From SZUA-22 sp963751695 (GTDB lineage: Bacteria; Bacteroidota; Ignavibacteria; Ignavibacteriales; Melioribacteraceae): a DNA stretch of 64,000 bases. Of the stretch, positions 17,703 to 25,266 are shown one piece after another. The stretch is taken from assembly GCA_963751695.1 (NCBI GenBank), contig CAVVVP010000002.1, positions 496,001 through 560,000 on the forward strand. Reading direction: 5' to 3'. Made by a program: the position numbers and the translations under genes. Below the pieces are notes generated by a model. That model saw only the letters and a list, made by a program, of their open reading frames with translations. It made no database searches and was not told where the DNA came from. The first letter of the stretch is position 1. Every line of letters begins with the position of its first letter.

Positions 17703-19412
17703 TTATTCTCCTTCCTCATTGGACTCAAATAAATAATTATGAGCGTAAGAAATCATGCCACCCGATACATTTTTTGCCTTATATCCATTCTGAAGCAATA
17801 TACGGGTTGCGTAATATGCACGTTGACCTGAGCGACAAATAACATTTATTTCACGATCCTTGGGAAGTTCGCTTAGACGAGAGCGGAGCACACCCAATGG
17901 AATATTTGTTGCACCTGGGATATTTTCGACTGCAAGTTCAAATGGTTGGCGCACATCTAAGATAAATCCAGATTTTGCTTCCTCCCAATGGCTGATTGGT
18001 TGATCATCTCTGAGCACATCAGCAGCTACCATACCGGCAAAGTTCACAGGGTCTTTCGCACTTCCAAACTGAGGTGCATAACAAAGTTCAGATTCTTCCA
18101 GATCATAAATAGTTGCACCCATCTGGAGCATTCCGGCAATAACACTTATCCTTTTATCAACACCATCAAGACCAAGTGCTTGAGCACCTAGCATTACCCC
18201 ATTAGATTTCCTAAAAATAACTTTCATTGCAATAGGTTTTGCACCCGGATAATAGCCTGCGTGCGAATTTGGATAGAGATATATCTTTTCATAGTCGGTA
18301 TCACCTAAACGTTTTAGCGTTTTTTCACTAACACCTGTCCAGGCAACTGTTGCGCCAAACAAACCAATAACTGCTGTACCTTGCGTGCCCCGGAAATGGG
18401 AATCGCGTCCTGTTATTACATCAGCTGCAATACGGCCCTGACGGTTTGCTGGCCCTGCAAGTGCAATAAGACTCCATTCTCCAGTCATAAAATCCTTAAC
18501 TTCCACAGCATCACCAACAGCAAAAATATCCGGATCGCTTGTACGCATTTGGTCATCAACTCTTATTCCTCCACGTTCTCCAATCTCTAATCCAGCCATT
18601 TTTGCTAGGGTAGTATCGGGCCGAACTCCAATAGCAAGGATCACTACATCAGCATGATAGATCTTGCCTGATTCCGTTTCCACATCTATTCCACCTTTGG
18701 CCCCTTCTTTAAAAGCTGCTGCACCATCACCAAGTATTGTTGTCACTCCATGCTTCTTCATATAACCTTCTACCACGCGTGCGTTTTCCTTATCGAGAGG
18801 TCCAAGTACTTGATCTCCACGCTGGAGTAAAGTAACTTCAAATCCACGATGGATTAAGTTTTCTGCAGTTTCCAAACCAATAAATCCTCCACCCACAACA
18901 ACAGCCCGAGTTTTAGGTCGTAACGTTTGAAATCCTGAGTACTTGTGCATCCCAGCCAAAAAAGGATTTCCTTTTTCGATAAATTCATTTATTTGGTGCA
19001 CATCCGGTACAGTTCTCACATGGAAAATACCAGGAAGATCAATGCCGGGTAGTGGCGGATGCACCGAAACGGCACCTGGAGAAAGTACTAACTTGTCATA
19101 GGTCTGAGTACTAACCTCTCCAGTCGTTGTATTCTTTAGTTTAACTGTCTTCTCTTTAGGTAAAACCTCAATGGCTTCACAATTGATAAGAACATCAATG
19201 TTAAAAAACGCTTTAAACAATTTTTCGTTGGATAATACCAGGCTTGATTCTTCCTTTATTACTCCACCCACATGGTAAGGGAGCCCGCAGTTGGCATATG
19301 AAACATAGGGTCCTCGTTCAACCATAAGTATTTCAGCCTTTTCATCCATTCTTCGAAGACGTGCTGCACAGGATGCCCCACCAGCAACTCCACCTATAAT
19401 AATTGCTTTCAT
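17703..19412 (-). CDS. FAD-dependent CoA-disulfide/persulfide reductase with C-terminal rhodanese domain
   Basis: The 569-residue protein has the CoADR-RHD architecture. The N-terminal FAD Rossmann motif is IIGGVAGGASCAARLRR; the active Cys near residue 43 lies in SYANCGLPYHVGG; the NAD(P)H-binding motif is VVGGGFIGLETAENL; DIFAVGDAVEV is the second FAD motif; and a dimerisation domain follows. The last 100 residues are a rhodanese domain with the active-site loop CRSGQRAYYATRIL. Characterised relatives (Npsr of Shewanella, CoADR of Bacillus) use NAD(P)H to reduce CoA-persulfide, polysulfide or CoA disulfide. A good AGGAG site precedes the start. The gene looks richer in G+C than the core genes nearby (about 45% against 35% in two 60-bp samples counted by eye). 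Confidence 0.92.
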   Translation of the reverse strand: MKAIIIGGVAGGASCAARLRRMDEKAEILMVERGPYVSYANCGLPYHVGGVIKEESSLVLSNEKLFKAFFNIDVLINCEAIEVLPKEKTVKLKNTTTGEVSTQTYDKLVLSPGAVSVHPPLPGIDLPGIFHVRTVPDVHQINEFIEKGNPFLAGMHKYSGFQTLRPKTRAVVVGGGFIGLETAENLIHRGFEVTLLQRGDQVLGPLDKENARVVEGYMKKHGVTTILGDGAAAFKEGAKGGIDVETESGKIYHADVVILAIGVRPDTTLAKMAGLEIGERGGIRVDDQMRTSDPDIFAVGDAVEVKDFMTGEWSLIALAGPANRQGRIAADVITGRDSHFRGTQGTAVIGLFGATVAWTGVSEKTLKRLGDTDYEKIYLYPNSHAGYYPGAKPIAMKVIFRKSNGVMLGAQALGLDGVDKRISVIAGMLQMGATIYDLEESELCYAPQFGSAKDPVNFAGMVAADVLRDDQPISHWEEAKSGFILDVRQPFELAVENIPGATNIPLGVLRSRLSELPKDREINVICRSGQRAYYATRILLQNGYKAKNVSGGMISYAHNYLFESNEEGE

Positions 19413-19463
19413 TTTTTACTCCTATTTATTTCTTTTTAGTAACCTTAGACTGATCCAGATATT

Positions 19464-20012
19464 TTACTGAAATCCGATACCTATTTTTAGATTATGTACA
19501 ATTCCGTTCTGATAGGAATTTCCATCCATCCAATTAAAATTATAACCAGCAGTAATAAAAATATCTTTACCCACTTCAACGAATGTACCGAATCCAGCCA
19601 GGAACATTACTCCCGCATCACTAACCATGACTCCAGAATTGTTTCCAAATGCTTCTACTCTGGATGTGTGTATTCCAGCACCTCCTTGTATATAGGCCGA
19701 GCTGCTTTCCGGTAGCAAAAACCATTTTGCTTGAAACATGATTGGTAGGGATGAATATTCTATATTTCTTCCACTTAGCTCTTCATTAGTCTGCATATAA
19801 GCTATATTCATTCCCATAGAAAAAGACTTACTAGGAGATGTTACATAGTCATATGTAAATGAAAAATTATATCCATTTAAGCTAGATCCACTCTCTGTGC
19901 CTTTACATAGTACTGCACCGAGCTCTAATGAATAAATATTAGACCAAGCTCTAAATTGGCCATAGATTGAAGACGTGCTGAGTAATAAAATAATTAAAAG
20001 TGATTTTTTCAT
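19464..20012 (-). CDS. Small outer-membrane beta-barrel protein in the sigma-54 operon
   Basis: The protein is 182 residues long, with a clear signal peptide (MKKSLLIILLLSTSSIYGQ) and alternating strands ending VHNLKIGIGFQ, an OmpX/OmpA-barrel-like profile. Segments such as NFSFTYDYVTSPSKSFSMGMNIAYMQ and VGKDIFITAGYNFNWM show strand-turn-strand periodicity. It lies between the DszB-like gene (113 bp upstream) and the CoA-disulfide reductase gene (51 bp downstream) on the same strand. Its role is unknown; an outer-membrane channel for the operon's substrate is one possibility. Confidence 0.7.
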   Translation of the reverse strand: MKKSLLIILLLSTSSIYGQFRAWSNIYSLELGAVLCKGTESGSSLNGYNFSFTYDYVTSPSKSFSMGMNIAYMQTNEELSGRNIEYSSLPIMFQAKWFLLPESSSAYIQGGAGIHTSRVEAFGNNSGVMVSDAGVMFLAGFGTFVEVGKDIFITAGYNFNWMDGNSYQNGIVHNLKIGIGFQ

Positions 20013-20125
20013 TTAAGTTTATCCATTTGATTCATAAAATTATACTTGATACTTGTGAACCCGCTCCAACATTAATTATCAGAGCCGGTTTCATATTCAA
20101 CATTTATTGTTTCTAAAGAGGTCAA

Positions 20126-21346
20126 TTATCCAATTCGTCCACCAGACGAAAGCGGATCAGCTGCCTGTGGAAGCTTTGAAGTAGTTCTTTTCTTCCATTC
20201 TTCTTCCAGCAGTTCTCTTGCAGCTTTTTCAAGGAACTCAGGTGCAGCCCATTTGCTTATGTCAAAATCATTTTTAATGTAACCGTGGCTTAGCATAAAT
20301 TCCTTGCCAATATCAACAGATACAAGATTTTGAGGAGAAAGATTAGGAACCAAATCAACTCGCTTAATTCCATCGTAAGTATCTTCAACGTCACGATAGA
20401 AAGTCTGCTTATCTAATATTGCAGCAGCGGCCTGTTTATGCTCGTTAGCCCAACGTCCTACCTTTATCATACCTTTCAAAAATGTTACTGCCAGTTCAGG
20501 ATGTTTTTCTACCATCTCATCAGAGCAAGTAATTGCGGCTGGTATATTGGCTACCTGAAGAGTCCAGTCTGGATATCTTCCAAGATCTTCAATTGACTTA
20601 AACTTTCCTGTTGTTTCCGATAGTACACTAAGTACTCTGCTTTGGCTATACATAGCATCAATTACTCCCTTTTCAAGGGCTGTTTCCAATGGACGAAAAG
20701 CCAAGTCGTGCTTATGGTCACGTTTAAGCCATAATTCTGAAGGATTTTCCATTTCCGGTCCCATCATTTCAGGAACATCATACCAATCGTCCGGATATGG
20801 GAATTCAACAATTTCTACATCATCACGGGTCATTCCGTTCACGCGCAACATCAACTCAATACCCTGTTCTTCTTGAATACCCCACCAATCGGTTTTAATC
20901 TTATTCTGGCTTCTAGAAAGACCAATTTTTTTACCTTTTAGTTCTTTCATAGTATAAATATCATCTCGCGAACGAACCATCATAACACCACCTTCTGTCG
21001 GCACATGTGTTACACCTAACAGCACAGTTCTACGAATATCAGCATGAACATGAATTGGCGGAAACAAACCACCAAAACGAATAATGTTATCCATATTATG
21101 TATATAATGAGGATACCAATCATTTTCTTTTCGAGCACGAAGATATAAGTAGTTCACTCCTATTTTCTTGTATTCACCTTTTGTCCAGCCAAGTTCCTGA
21201 TCTACATTACTGGCTGATATAAGCGGACAGTTTGTATAATAAACTTCGTTCCAATCCAATGGAACTGTTTTAAGTTTACCAGCTTTTTTTGCCTCTGTTA
21301 TAATTTTATCCATATCTGATGCAATTCTTTTTACTTGCTTTGCCAT
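20126..21346 (-). CDS. DszB-like sulfinate desulfinase (ABC substrate-binding-protein fold)
   Basis: This 406-residue protein has no signal peptide. Its sequence follows Rhodococcus DszB (2'-hydroxybiphenyl-2-sulfinate desulfinase) along its length. Cys40 sits in VYYTNCPLIS, as does DszB Cys27 in YSNCPVPN. His80 and Arg90 (WYPHYIHN..IIRFGG) keep the exact 10-residue spacing of DszB His60 and Arg70, and the Gly after Arg is kept. LLGVTHVPTEGGVMMVRSRD and the C-terminal DISKWAAPEFL (DszB: LDQWAAPEFL) also match. DszB hydrolyses an aryl C-S bond and releases sulfite. The catalytic set is complete, but no DszA or DszC monooxygenase is present, so the substrate is probably a different sulfinate. 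An AGGA ribosome-binding site precedes the ATG. Confidence 0.82.
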   Translation of the reverse strand: MAKQVKRIASDMDKIITEAKKAGKLKTVPLDWNEVYYTNCPLISASNVDQELGWTKGEYKKIGVNYLYLRARKENDWYPHYIHNMDNIIRFGGLFPPIHVHADIRRTVLLGVTHVPTEGGVMMVRSRDDIYTMKELKGKKIGLSRSQNKIKTDWWGIQEEQGIELMLRVNGMTRDDVEIVEFPYPDDWYDVPEMMGPEMENPSELWLKRDHKHDLAFRPLETALEKGVIDAMYSQSRVLSVLSETTGKFKSIEDLGRYPDWTLQVANIPAAITCSDEMVEKHPELAVTFLKGMIKVGRWANEHKQAAAAILDKQTFYRDVEDTYDGIKRVDLVPNLSPQNLVSVDIGKEFMLSHGYIKNDFDISKWAAPEFLEKAARELLEEEWKKRTTSKLPQAADPLSSGGRIG

Positions 21347-21371
21347 AACTGAATTCCTTTCTTGTTAATGA

Positions 21372-21533
21372 TTATTTTTTATTGATTGATTTTACATTTT
21401 TAAAATCGTCTTTTTTTATATGTTTCCTTTGTTTTTTAGTAACATTTTTTTCAGGTTTTACCGGAGCGTATTCTGAGAGATCACCCATTGCACAGGCGCA
21501 ATGGATGTCTTTTGTTTTTGTTTTATTTTCCAT
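21372..21533 (-). CDS. 53-residue basic peptide with an HCAC motif
   Basis: A short open frame lies between two genes of the operon. The product starts MENKTKTKDIHCACAMGDLS, continues with EYAPVKPEKNV and ends in a Lys-rich tail. An AGAGGA ribosome-binding site sits about 5 bases before the ATG, and the stop lies 25 bp before the DszB-like start codon. The two cysteines form a Cys-x-Cys pair preceded by His, which could bind metal or a persulfide. I recognise no family. The good ribosome-binding site and tight spacing argue that it is translated. Confidence 0.6.
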   Translation of the reverse strand: MENKTKTKDIHCACAMGDLSEYAPVKPEKNVTKKQRKHIKKDDFKNVKSINKK

Positions 21534-21607
21534 ACAGTCCTCTTATTTATGAAAAATTTGTTCTATGTTTTTTAATCAGATAAATCAAGTAATTGGTTAT
21601 TTTACAT

Positions 21608-21883
21608 CTAACTAACTAGTTCATTTTCTATCTTTATCTCCACATTTTCACACAAACTTTTAATCGAACCTTTAAGGATTGTAAATACATTGTTATAGAA
21701 ATTGGACTCAAGTTGATCAAGATCTTCAAAAACAATCTCAATTCGTATCTTACCTCCATTTTGATATTCTATTTTATAATTACTGCAATGGTGCTTAATA
21801 AGATTTTCGAGAGGCTCAATGGTTTGATAAAATTCGGTTTTCTTTTTGTCACTTAATTTTGCGCTGATTATTGCTGTTTGCAT
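21608..21883 (-). CDS. Small ABM-like (dimeric alpha/beta barrel) protein, first gene of the sigma-54 operon
   Basis: The 91-residue product begins MQTAIISAKLSDKKKTEFYQ and ends LKGSIKSLCENVEIKIENE. The layout of strand, helix (KTEFYQTIEPLENLIKHH), two strands, helix (LESNFYNNVFTILKGSIKSL) and last strand matches antibiotic-biosynthesis-monooxygenase-like proteins of about 95 residues, in particular the closing L-x-G-x-x-x-x-L-C-E-x-x-E-x-x-x pattern. That match is by eye and uncertain. ABM proteins include cofactor-free oxygenases and many of unknown role. It is the first gene after the -24/-12 promoter, about 36 nt from the predicted transcript start. Confidence 0.6.
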   Translation of the reverse strand: MQTAIISAKLSDKKKTEFYQTIEPLENLIKHHCSNYKIEYQNGGKIRIEIVFEDLDQLESNFYNNVFTILKGSIKSLCENVEIKIENELVS

Positions 21884-21929
21884 AATCTTTGGACTCTAAA
21901 TTTTTAATAAAAGGATAGACATATCCAAT

Positions 21930-21947
21930 TGCAATTATTCTGCCAAA
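21930..21947 (-). promoter_or_regulatory. Sigma-54 (-24/-12) promoter
   Basis: The minus strand reads TTGGCAGAATAATTGCA. The GG (-24) and GC (-12) doublets are exactly 10 bases apart, and the flanks TTGGCA and TTGCA match the consensus YTGGCACG-N4-TTGCW except for CG to GA. The predicted transcript start is near 21919, giving a leader of about 36 nt to the ABM-like gene. An AAA+ sigma-54 activator is encoded next door and paired palindromes lie upstream. Confidence 0.8.
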
Positions 21948-22009
21948 ATCGAATTGTTTGGAAATGAGACCAAATAGGGCTTTTTATAAGATTTGAATTC
22001 ACAAATATT

Positions 22010-22023
22010 CGTTATATATAACG
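22010..22023. promoter_or_regulatory. Palindromic activator-binding site 1 (proximal)
   Basis: CGTTATATATAACG is a perfect 14-bp palindrome. Its centre is about 97 bp upstream of the transcript start predicted from the -24/-12 promoter, in the normal range for a sigma-54 activator enhancer site. There is no T-run on either side, so it does not look like a terminator. Confidence 0.65.
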
Positions 22024-22028
22024 GGAGA

Positions 22029-22042
22029 CGTTAAATATAACG
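22029..22042. promoter_or_regulatory. Palindromic activator-binding site 2 (distal)
   Basis: CGTTAAATATAACG repeats the first palindrome with one changed base and is offset by 19 bp centre to centre (5 bp between copies), close to two helical turns. It ends three bases from the stop codon of the out-of-frame HTH tail of the activator gene. Tandem sites on one face of the helix are typical for oligomerising AAA+ activators. Confidence 0.65.
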
Positions 22043-22044
22043 AC

Positions 22045-22218
22045 TTATCTGTTAGTGTTTCGCTTTATTCCAAGTTTTCTCATCTTGGATCTTAGTGTTT
22101 CTGGATTGAGCTTTAGTATCGAAGCAGCACCGCCTTCTCCACTAATTTTCCAATTAGTTTTTTCGAGGATTTTAATAATGTATCTTTTTTGATTCTCATC
22201 AAGTGAAATATTTGTTTT
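22045..22218 (-). pseudogene. Out-of-frame Fis-type HTH tail of the sigma-54 activator
   Basis: Directly after the activator's stop codon, the +1 frame encodes ISLDENQKRYIIKILEKTNW, then KISGEGGAASILKLNPETLR, then SKMRKLGIKRNTNR and a stop. This is the standard C-terminal DNA-binding domain of FhlA/NorR/AcoR-type activators (A-A-x-x-L-x-L-N-P-x-T-L-R-S-R-M-x-K-L-G-I). Removing one A from the GAAAAC run near 22215-22218 would join the frames as RIPSET-NISLDEN and give a normal protein of about 468 residues. The break is a true mutation, a sequencing error or, less likely, programmed +1 frameshifting. The tail shows no other damage, which favours a recent change or an error. Confidence 0.8.
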
Positions 22219-23452
22219 CACTCGGAATTCGTGCTGTTTTTAATAAACACTCATTATTTAAAATATGATTTGTAGAAGTAATGATAGCTCTTTCGACAAT
22301 ATTTTCAAGTTCTCTAATATTGCCGGGCCAGTTGTATTTCGTTAATCGATTTATAAAATCTTTTGGAATGACCTTAATTTCTTTGTTAAACTTTTTCGAA
22401 TATTTATTAACAAAGTGTTCAATTAAAACTTGAATATCTTCCTTTCTTTCTCTCAAAGGAAGAACGGAGATTGGAAATACATTTAGTCTATAGAATAGAT
22501 CCTCACGGAACCGCCCTTTTTCAATTTCATCGTATAGAATCTTATTTGTAGCTGTAATTATTCTAACATTCGATTTTTGAGTTTTAGAACTGCCTACCCT
22601 TTCAAATTCACCCTCTTGAAGTACGTGAAGAAGTTTTGATTGAGCATTCAAAGGCAATTCACTTACTTCATCTAAGAATAATGTGCCACCATCTGCCAAT
22701 TCAAATCTCCCAATGCGTTTCTCTACTGCACTTGTAAATGCGCCTTTTTCATGTCCGAATAATTCACTCTCTATCAAATTTTCTGGAATGGAAGCGCAAT
22801 TAACTTTAATAAGTGGTTTTTCCTTCCTTTCACTTTCTTTATGTATAGCTTTGGCAATAAGCTCTTTTCCAGATCCAGTTTCACCTTCAATTAAAACTGG
22901 GGCATCAGTACTAGCTACTTGGTCAATTTTGAAAAATAAGTATTTGAGCGCTTCTGAATTACCGATCATCTCAGAATTTATATTGGATTGAGTAATTTCA
23001 TCTTTTAGATAAATATTCTCTGCATTCAGAAGTTCATTTAATCTTTTTATTTCAGTAATTTGCCCTTCAATTATTTTTCGTGCTTGATCTAATTCGGTGA
23101 TGTCAAGTGATAAGCCAACAATTAGTTCCTCTCCGTCAATTTCCACTAATTTGAGAGTAACAACAACTGGGGATTTTTCACCAGTCTTCTTTAATGAAAG
23201 ATGTTCGAACTGTACTCTTCCATTACTAATTGCATGTTGAATTGCTTCGCTGACCATTTTTTTTTCATCTTCATGAACAAAATCTAGTATTCGCATGTTT
23301 TCAACGTCTTCAGAAGTATAACCCATTCTCTCTTTTAATTCATTGCTGCCCCAAGCAAGCAACCGGCCATCTTTCTTAAAGATATATGCGATACCGGGCA
23401 TTGAATCTAAAAGTATGTCACTGGGAATAAAATTTGTCATTGATTTATTCAT
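22199..23452 (-). CDS. PAS-domain sigma-54-dependent transcriptional activator, frame ends before the HTH
   Basis: The 417-residue frame holds a PAS domain (about 10-125; DSMPGIAYIFKKDGRLLAWG, FVHEDEKKMV), a linker helix, and a AAA+ sigma-54 interaction domain (about 160-395). The latter has Walker A GETGSGKE near 190, Walker B TLFLDE near 260, an arginine-finger region (GRFREDLFYRLNVFPI) and WPGNIRELEN. The sigma-54 contact loop reads GAFTSA instead of the usual GAFTGA. The frame stops at RIPSENKYFT, just before the DNA-binding domain, which continues in another frame. The PAS domain implies sensing of a ligand or redox state. The gene lies directly upstream of, and on the same strand as, the desulfinase operon it presumably controls. 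Confidence 0.9.
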   Translation of the reverse strand: MNKSMTNFIPSDILLDSMPGIAYIFKKDGRLLAWGSNELKERMGYTSEDVENMRILDFVHEDEKKMVSEAIQHAISNGRVQFEHLSLKKTGEKSPVVVTLKLVEIDGEELIVGLSLDITELDQARKIIEGQITEIKRLNELLNAENIYLKDEITQSNINSEMIGNSEALKYLFFKIDQVASTDAPVLIEGETGSGKELIAKAIHKESERKEKPLIKVNCASIPENLIESELFGHEKGAFTSAVEKRIGRFELADGGTLFLDEVSELPLNAQSKLLHVLQEGEFERVGSSKTQKSNVRIITATNKILYDEIEKGRFREDLFYRLNVFPISVLPLRERKEDIQVLIEHFVNKYSKKFNKEIKVIPKDFINRLTKYNWPGNIRELENIVERAIITSTNHILNNECLLKTARIPSENKYFT

Positions 23453-23563
23453 TTTAAGTTTGATAATATAAGATTAAAATAATTTTTTATCAATTTTGAT
23501 TTTAATAAGGAGGATATTTTAATTCGAGTCGTTTTACCTAACTTAAATTATAGGATGGAATTT

Positions 23564-23650
23564 AAATCTACGATATCCCAATTATAATAGATATTGTAGA
23601 TTTGTGATTGCAATTTAGATTAACCTTTGTGCAAGCATTAGGTTAATGCT
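23564..23650. repeat. Group of inverted repeats upstream of the activator gene
   Basis: Three overlapping or adjacent dyads occur in an AT-rich gap. AAATCTACGATATC (23564-23577) pairs with GATATTGTAGATTT (23590-23603) with one mismatch and a 12-nt loop. ATTAACCT (23619-23626) pairs with AGGTTAAT (23640-23647). AAGCATTA and TAATGCTT form a tight hairpin at 23633-23651. They lie 110-200 bp upstream of the activator start and just beyond the 3' end of the decayed DUF481-type gene. They could be binding sites, a terminator of the decayed gene, or insertion remnants. Confidence 0.4.
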
Positions 23651-23686
23651 TAAAAATGATAAGCCGATAAATTCTGTGAAAATGTT

Positions 23687-24669
23687 TACTGATGAAACTT
23701 GTACTTAAAGGTAGTGTTTATGCCATAATCATTTGGTGCAGCATTATTGGTTGGTTTGTTATCTGCACTATAATAAAAAGAAAGATCCCAATAAAAATCT
23801 TTAAAAGTTTCCCACTCCAGATTTATATAGTAGTTAAAACGAATTCTACCCCAATCCGATAATCCAGGATAAACATTTGCATAAGTAGTTAAAATCGTTT
23901 TAGGAGAATCTTATATAAATATTTGGTATTGAAGTTGAGCATATCCATCAATATTATTAGTGGTGGTTGCTGTATCAATGGACTATTCTTTATTAATACT
24001 TAAACCACCCATTCCCCAAAAGCAGAAGAAATTCCGCTAAACAATACATATCCCCCGTGAGGTATTATTGAAGAACGTAAATCAATACCTAATTCAGTAT
24101 TTCGCTAAAAACTAACAATAGCTCCGAGCAACCAGTTGCGAGGGAGTGATCTTTGAATTTTAATTGTAAAGTCTTGCTTTTTGGAAGTTTGTTCTTGGTT
24201 TTAAAATGAAAGGATTAAATTAAGGTCAGTACCAAATTTTTAAGCGAAAGGCTATTTTCCCAGCCAAATTCGTTTGTCCGGTCTTAGTTCCTTTTGTATA
24301 ATTAAAGCCTAAAGAAATGGATCCAGGAAGTCTATCCCAAAATGTATTTTTTATTGGGATAATTTCAACGACATCATTATGATATATTCTGTAGCAATTT
24401 TGGATATTCTTAATAAAAGTTTCACCCTCAACATCAGTCGAATCGAGCGAGCCATAAATCAATCTGCCATCATTTAGATAGACTTCAAAAGTGTGTTTTG
24501 ATATTAAATGTCTAATTTTGGTCCACTTAATACTTAATGTCCCCATAGCATCGGTCTTAAAAGTAACTAGGCTAAATTGCATTTTTTTAATTTTGCCAGT
24601 TATATAGTCACCATTATTCATAACTATAACAAAAGGATGGCAGAAATAATGCGAAATATCCAAATTCAT
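23687..24669 (-). pseudogene. Decayed DUF481/YdiY-like outer-membrane protein gene
   Basis: The 5' part is an intact frame of 147 codons (MNLDISHYFCHPFVIVMNNG..., with DYITGKIKKMQFSLVTFKTD and GSISLGFNYTKGTKTGQTNL). These resemble the LSM-like N-terminal segment and first barrel strands of DUF481 proteins. After the stop at 24226 homologous-looking sequence continues but is broken: TDLNLILSF-stop-NQEQTSKKQDFTIKIQRSLP, NWLLGAIVSF-stop-RNTELGIDLRSSIIPHGGYV, SGISSAFGEW, and, in another frame, GYAQLQYQIFI-stop and LSDWGRIRFNYYINLEWETF ending TTFKYKFHQ. At least four stops or frame changes mark it as a pseudogene. It begins without a signal peptide, so the 5' end may also be lost. It is divergent from the ECF sigma gene. 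Confidence 0.75.
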
Positions 24670-24731
24670 TTTTAACTGCGAGCAACATTTCTTAGTTTAA
24701 ATCATCTTTATTATAAAGCAAACGAGAACTA

Positions 24732-25253
24732 TTGAAAAATTCTTCAAAAAATATTGTTCAGTTTACGCTAATATACAACCAGAACAAAACCGGAATTTAT
24801 AATTATGCTCTTAAAATGGTGAATGACAATCTTACTTGTGAAGATTTAGTGCAGAATATTTTCATGAAGCTTTTTCAAAATATGGATAATATCAAAAACA
24901 AGGATAGTATTAAATATTGGCTCTACACAACAGCGAGAAACGAAATTTACGGTCATTATAGAAGAAAAAAGCTAGAAAGAGAAAAGTTTGCTGATGGAGA
25001 TATTGAAGAGTTTGAAGAGACCTCATCAGAAAATATTGCGCAGATATTTGAACAGAAGGAACTTCGCATGATAGTGCTTGCAGAACTCGAAAACCTTCCA
25101 ATTGAGCAGAAAGAAGTTTTTCTCCTCAAAGAGTATGGTGGATTAAGCTACAAAGAAATTGCCACACTATCAGAAATAGATGAGAATTTGGTTAAAGCAA
25201 GATTATATAAAGTAAGACAAAAATTAATAAAAAGACTTTCAAAGAAGATTTAA
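24732..25253 (+). CDS. ECF-family RNA polymerase sigma factor
   Basis: This 173-residue sigma-70-family protein has region 2 (YNYALKMVNDNLTCEDLVQNIFMKLFQ, IKYWLYTTARNEIYGHYRRK) and region 4 (LENLPIEQKEVFLLKEYGGLSYKEIATLSEIDENLVKARLYKVRQKL). The open frame begins at TTG; no ATG occurs before the conserved region, so TTG is taken as the start with some doubt. The next gene starts 13 bp downstream and encodes a small membrane protein with the look of an anti-sigma factor. Target promoters are unknown; the two TonB-C genes in the same operon are likely members of the regulon. Confidence 0.9.
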   Translation: MKNSSKNIVQFTLIYNQNKTGIYNYALKMVNDNLTCEDLVQNIFMKLFQNMDNIKNKDSIKYWLYTTARNEIYGHYRRKKLEREKFADGDIEEFEETSSENIAQIFEQKELRMIVLAELENLPIEQKEVFLLKEYGGLSYKEIATLSEIDENLVKARLYKVRQKLIKRLSKKI

Positions 25254-25266
25254 CGAAGGATTTAAA

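Noticed and set aside
17249..17842. A 197-codon open frame on the plus strand opposite the BASS transporter and reductase genes
   Set aside because: The opposite strand has strong, family-typical proteins. This frame has no ribosome-binding site and its composition reflects the reverse of membrane-helix codons.
22010..22042. The two palindromes as a small CRISPR-like or terminator structure
   Set aside because: Only two copies 19 bp apart, self-complementary, with no spacer diversity and no T-run. An activator-binding site explains them better.
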